Positions 13,396 to 16,137 of a stretch of DNA of 16,137 nt are shown here, piece after piece; position 1 is the first letter of the stretch, and each line of letters begins with the position of its first letter. The stretch lies in the NCBI GenBank assembly GCA_000496215.1, contig KI543219.1, positions 269,153-285,289 on the forward strand, in the 5' to 3' direction. The stretch comes from an uncultured archaeon A07HN63 (GTDB lineage: Archaea; Halobacteriota; Halobacteria; Halobacteriales; Haloferacaceae). A model generated the notes under the pieces. The model saw only the letters and a program-made list of their open reading frames with translations. It was not told the origin of the DNA and did not search any database. The translations under genes were made by a program, and so were the position numbers.

Positions 13396-15053
13396 CAGCG
13401 ATCCACCTCACCGAGCACGATGTCGAGGCTGCCGAGCGAGGCAATCGCGTCGGGGACGTACTCGCCGTTGGACATCTCCGGCAGCGTCTGGAGATTCGAG
13501 AAACACGGGCTCCGGATCTTGAATCGGGCGGGTTTCTCGGTGCCGTCGGCGCGCATGTAGATGCCGAGCTCGCCCTTCGCGCCCTCGACGGCCTTGTATA
13601 TCTCCGCGTCGTCGTCGGGTTTGATCGTCCGCGGCACGTTCGACTGGATATTTCGCTCGTCTTCCGGCCAGTCTTCGAGGAGGTCGATACACTGCTCGAC
13701 GATTTTCGCCGACTCTTCGACCTCGCGCATCCGGACGAGCAGGCGGCTGAAGTTGTCACAGCCGTCCTCGGTGATCACGTCCCAGTCGAGGTTCTCGTAG
13801 TAGCCGTAGGGGTCGTCACGCCGCACGTCGTAATCGATACCCGACGCGCGGGCGACGGGACCAGTCGCGCCGTAGCTCTTGGCGACATCCGCCGGGAGGA
13901 CGCCGGTGTCGACCGTTCGCATCTGGAGGATCTCGTTGGAAGTCATCATGTCGTGATACTCCTCCAGTGCGGTCGGGAGCTCGTCGAGGAAGTCCCGCGT
14001 CATCTCGAAGAACTCCTCGCGTGGCTCCGGCAGGTCCCAGACGACACCGCCGAGCCGGAAGTAATTGAACATCAGCCGCTGGCCCGTGAGTTCCTCCAGA
14101 ATGTTTTGAACTTTTTCGCGGTCCCGGATGGAGTACATGAACAGCGCGGTGAAGTCGCCGTAGATATCGAGGGCAAACGTGCCGAGTGCGAGGAAGTGTG
14201 CCGCCATCCGGCAGAGTTCCGCGCCCATCGTCCGGATGACCTGTGCGTACTCGGGCACCTCGATGTCGGCCAGTTGCTCGGCCGTTCGCGCGTAGGCCCA
14301 CTCGTTGAGCAGGCCCGCCGAGATGTAGTCCCAGCGGTCGGGGTACGGCATGATCTGGTAGCGGTAGGTGCTGTTCTGACACACCTGCTCCTCACAGCGG
14401 TGGAGGTAGCCGATGTCGGGTTCGAGATCGACGACCTGCTCGCCGTCGAGGACGGTCTCGATGTGGAGGACGCCGTGAGTGGCAGGGTGGTGTGGCCCGA
14501 TGTTGAGGAACATCGTCTCGTCGTCCTCGTCGGCCTGCTGGTCCTCCTTGAGCGGGTTGGCGTGTTCCCGCAGCGGGACGACCTGCGGCCGATCCTGATC
14601 GTAGGACTGCCCGAGCGGGTGGCCCTGCCACGTCTCGGGCAGGAGAATCCGCCGGAGGTCGGGGTGCTCGTCGTACTCGATGCCGACGAGATCGTAGGCC
14701 TCCCGTTCGTGCCAGTCGGCCGTCCGGAACACCTCGTTGGCCGACTGACTGACCGGATTTTCCTTGTCGGTCGGGACGATGATGCTGACCTCTTTCGTGC
14801 GGTCGCCGTAGCTCGTCAGATGGTAGATCGACTCGTAGCGGTCCGCGTACTCCTGTGCGGTGACACACGAGAGGTGGTCGAAGCCAGCCTGTTCGCGGAG
14901 GCGGTCGAGAGCGTCGACGACGGTGTCGGGTTTGATGATGAAGCCCGGTGCGTTCTCGTGGTCGTCGCGGCCGATGACGAGATCACCGAGGACAGCCTCG
15001 ATCTCCTCGGGTGTCTGTACTGCGTCGGCGTCGGCCGGGAGTTCCACGCTCAT
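13395..15053 (-). CDS. nuoCD: Fused complex I subunit NuoCD
   Basis: A 552-residue fusion of NuoC (30 kDa) and NuoD (49 kDa) in the connecting module; NuoD lines the quinone site. NuoC part, about 1-165: WHEREAYDLVGI at 114-125, the family signature, then HPDLRRILLPETWQGHPL. A charged linker at about 166-180 joins NuoD. NuoD part: GPHHPATHGVL at 186-196 with the quinone-site histidine, GYLHR at 215-219, PYPDRWDY at 236-243, and the C-terminal LDIVLGEVDR. There is no NiFe-hydrogenase cysteine set, as expected for NuoD. Two cysteines, C220 and C225, follow GYLHR where many bacterial proteins have other residues. The ATG at 15053 overlaps the nuoB stop as ATGA, with GGGGTGA upstream. Firm. Confidence 0.96.
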   Translation of the reverse strand: MSVELPADADAVQTPEEIEAVLGDLVIGRDDHENAPGFIIKPDTVVDALDRLREQAGFDHLSCVTAQEYADRYESIYHLTSYGDRTKEVSIIVPTDKENPVSQSANEVFRTADWHEREAYDLVGIEYDEHPDLRRILLPETWQGHPLGQSYDQDRPQVVPLREHANPLKEDQQADEDDETMFLNIGPHHPATHGVLHIETVLDGEQVVDLEPDIGYLHRCEEQVCQNSTYRYQIMPYPDRWDYISAGLLNEWAYARTAEQLADIEVPEYAQVIRTMGAELCRMAAHFLALGTFALDIYGDFTALFMYSIRDREKVQNILEELTGQRLMFNYFRLGGVVWDLPEPREEFFEMTRDFLDELPTALEEYHDMMTSNEILQMRTVDTGVLPADVAKSYGATGPVARASGIDYDVRRDDPYGYYENLDWDVITEDGCDNFSRLLVRMREVEESAKIVEQCIDLLEDWPEDERNIQSNVPRTIKPDDDAEIYKAVEGAKGELGIYMRADGTEKPARFKIRSPCFSNLQTLPEMSNGEYVPDAIASLGSLDIVLGEVDR

Positions 15054-15751
15054 GGTGAGTCACCCCAGTTGTACCGCATGACCAGATCATCAACGTCGAT
15101 ATCGTCGGCCAGCTGTTCGACGATTTCGTCGCGTTCGAGGTCGCCGAACTCCTCAAGCTCGTAGGGTTTGACCGTCACCGGTGAGGACTCGCCGTTGGCG
15201 ACACGCTCCTGCAGTTTGGCGACGCCGTAGACGAGGGCCTCGGGCCGGGGCGGACAGCCCGGCACGTGAATGTCGACCGGGATGACCTCCTCGGCACCCT
15301 TGACGACGTTGTACCCCTCCTGGAACGGGCCGCCGGAGATGGTACACGAGCCCATGCCGATAACGAACTTCGGCTCGGGCATCTGGTCGTAGACGCGTTT
15401 CATCCGCGGGGCGAACTTCGAGACGATTGTCCCGGGAATGATGATCACGTCGGCCTGTCGGGGCGACGCACGCGGCACGCCGGCGCCGAAGCGGTCAAGA
15501 TCGTGTTTGACCGCGTAGGTGTGCATCATCTCGATGCTACAGCAGGCGATGCCGAACTGCAGCATGAACATCGACGACCCCCGGACCCAGTTCATGAACT
15601 TGTCGAACTTGGTGAGGATGAACGGCGAGGAGCCGAACGCCTCACGCAGCCGGGAATTAAACCGGTTGTCCTGCCCCGCAAGCCGTGCCTCGCGGGTCTC
15701 TGTGCCTACCTTCGAACTGTCGGTAACGAACGGTTGGTTATCGCTGCTCAT
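15050..15751 (-). CDS. nuoB: Complex I N2 [4Fe-4S] subunit NuoB
   Basis: Subunit B (233 residues from the ATG at 15751), which holds the terminal cluster N2 that reduces quinone. The four ligands are seen: tandem C70-C71 (GIACCSIEMM), C136 (GMGSCTISGG) and C166 (VPGCPPRPE). The N-terminal 40 residues are hydrophilic and acidic, longer than in many bacteria. The C-terminal 50 residues are also acidic. The start overlaps the nuoA stop as ATGA; a longer frame reaching 15931 overlaps nuoA and is not credible. The Shine-Dalgarno motif before this ATG is weak (GGAG about ten bases upstream), so translation probably depends on coupling to nuoA. Identification is firm. Confidence 0.96.
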   Translation of the reverse strand: MSSDNQPFVTDSSKVGTETREARLAGQDNRFNSRLREAFGSSPFILTKFDKFMNWVRGSSMFMLQFGIACCSIEMMHTYAVKHDLDRFGAGVPRASPRQADVIIIPGTIVSKFAPRMKRVYDQMPEPKFVIGMGSCTISGGPFQEGYNVVKGAEEVIPVDIHVPGCPPRPEALVYGVAKLQERVANGESSPVTVKPYELEEFGDLERDEIVEQLADDIDVDDLVMRYNWGDSP

Positions 15752-16137
15752 GTGTTCTGTCGCTCCGTTTTTTGCGAGGCTGCGCGGATGCTCCGCGTCC
15801 ACTGGACGGCCCCGACGCGCCACGCCCAGACGAGACCGACGACGAGAATCCCGACAAACGCCAGCAGCGGGAGGAGGGTCTGTGACAGCGGGACACCCGC
15901 CTCGAGCGCACCGCGGTACATGACCGCCCACGGGAAGACCATCACCGTCTCGATATCGAAGACGACGAACAGCAACGCGACCATGTAGTACTGGATGTTC
16001 AGCTGGACGCGCCCCGAGCCGGTCGGAACCTCACCGCTCTCGTAGGTCGTTTTCTTACCGCTTTCCGGGACGGCTGGACGCAACAGCGCCGATACCACGA
16101 TCATCGCAAGCGGGATCGCGATACCCACGAGCGCCAG
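15748..16137 (-). CDS. nuoA: Complex I membrane subunit NuoA (start beyond right edge)
   Basis: Small membrane subunit A at the heel of the membrane arm, adjoining NuoH and the quinone chamber. About 129 residues are in the window, with three hydrophobic segments: one at the start, one in QYYMVALLFVVFDIETVMVF, and one in TLLPLLAFVGILVVGLVWAW. The FDIETV motif carries the conserved Asp and Glu of the family. The conserved loop between the first two helices is also present (KKTTYESGEVPTGSGRVQ; many bacterial proteins have Cys in the ESG context). The frame stays open to base 16137 with hydrophobic residues LAL before the GTG at 16128, so the true start lies outside the window. The stop overlaps nuoB. 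It is the first gene of the operon as seen; any promoter is off the edge. Confidence 0.94.
   Translation of the reverse strand: MALVGIAIPLAMIVVSALLRPAVPESGKKTTYESGEVPTGSGRVQLNIQYYMVALLFVVFDIETVMVFPWAVMYRGALEAGVPLSQTLLPLLAFVGILVVGLVWAWRVGAVQWTRSIRAASQKTERQNT

Noticed and set aside
12565..15164. Long plus-strand open frames opposite nuoH and nuoCD
   Set aside because: They are the same kind of GC-driven shadow frame, with biased composition and no start signals.
15752..15931. A 60-residue N-terminal extension of NuoB
   Set aside because: It would overlap nuoA almost fully and its residues are Arg/Pro-rich shadow sequence. The ATGA overlap at 15748-15751 gives a standard start.
1..16137. CRISPR array, tRNA or rRNA genes, insertion sequences, attachment sites
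   Set aside because: No regularly spaced repeats, cloverleaf-like sequences, transposase motifs or long terminal repeats were seen on either strand.

Overview
The window is from a halophilic archaeon (class Halobacteria). The evidence is the acidic predicted proteins, the GC-rich coding DNA, leaderless-type promoters (TATA-like boxes about 25-31 bases before the start codon), a HalX-type response regulator, and a Nuo cluster with fused nuoCD and split nuoJ but no nuoE, nuoF or nuoG. I cannot assign a genus.

Layout. 1-347 (-): N-terminal half of adenylate kinase, cut by the left edge. 454-1035 (-): response regulator with receiver and HalX domains. 1054-1278: AT-rich divergent promoter spacer. 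1279-2868 (+): Hanks-type Ser/Thr protein kinase with an unrecognised C-terminal domain. 2963-3757 (-): protein with two CBS domains and a ParB/SerK-like domain. 3758-3938: divergent promoter spacer holding a near-palindrome. 3939-4085 (+): a 48-residue four-cysteine zinc-ribbon-type protein. 4147-5601 (-): DHH/DHHA1 phosphoesterase with an N-terminal nucleotide-binding-like domain. 5687-16137 (-): the nuo operon, transcribed right to left as A (partial), B, CD, H, I, J1, J2, K, L, M, N.

How the parts work together. The nuo genes encode the quinone-reducing connecting module (B, CD, I) and the membrane proton-pumping arm (A, H, J1, J2, K, L, M, N) of a complex I-type enzyme. The residues expected for Fe-S binding and proton pumping are present. 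The NADH-input subunits E, F and G are absent from this stretch, so the electron donor is not given by the sequence. Most junctions overlap by one to four bases (ATGA, GTGA or TGATG) and carry strong Shine-Dalgarno motifs. The exception is a 125-base gap between nuoI and nuoJ1, which holds a stem-loop and a weak promoter-like element.

The left 4 kb looks like a signalling and accessory region of lower GC, with several single-gene leaderless promoters. No mobile element, tRNA, rRNA or CRISPR array was seen, and no stretch longer than 300 bases lacks a gene. I do not see a clearly new multi-gene system. The most promising leads are the kinase C-terminal domain, the CBS-ParB/SerK-like protein and the overlooked small zinc-ribbon gene.
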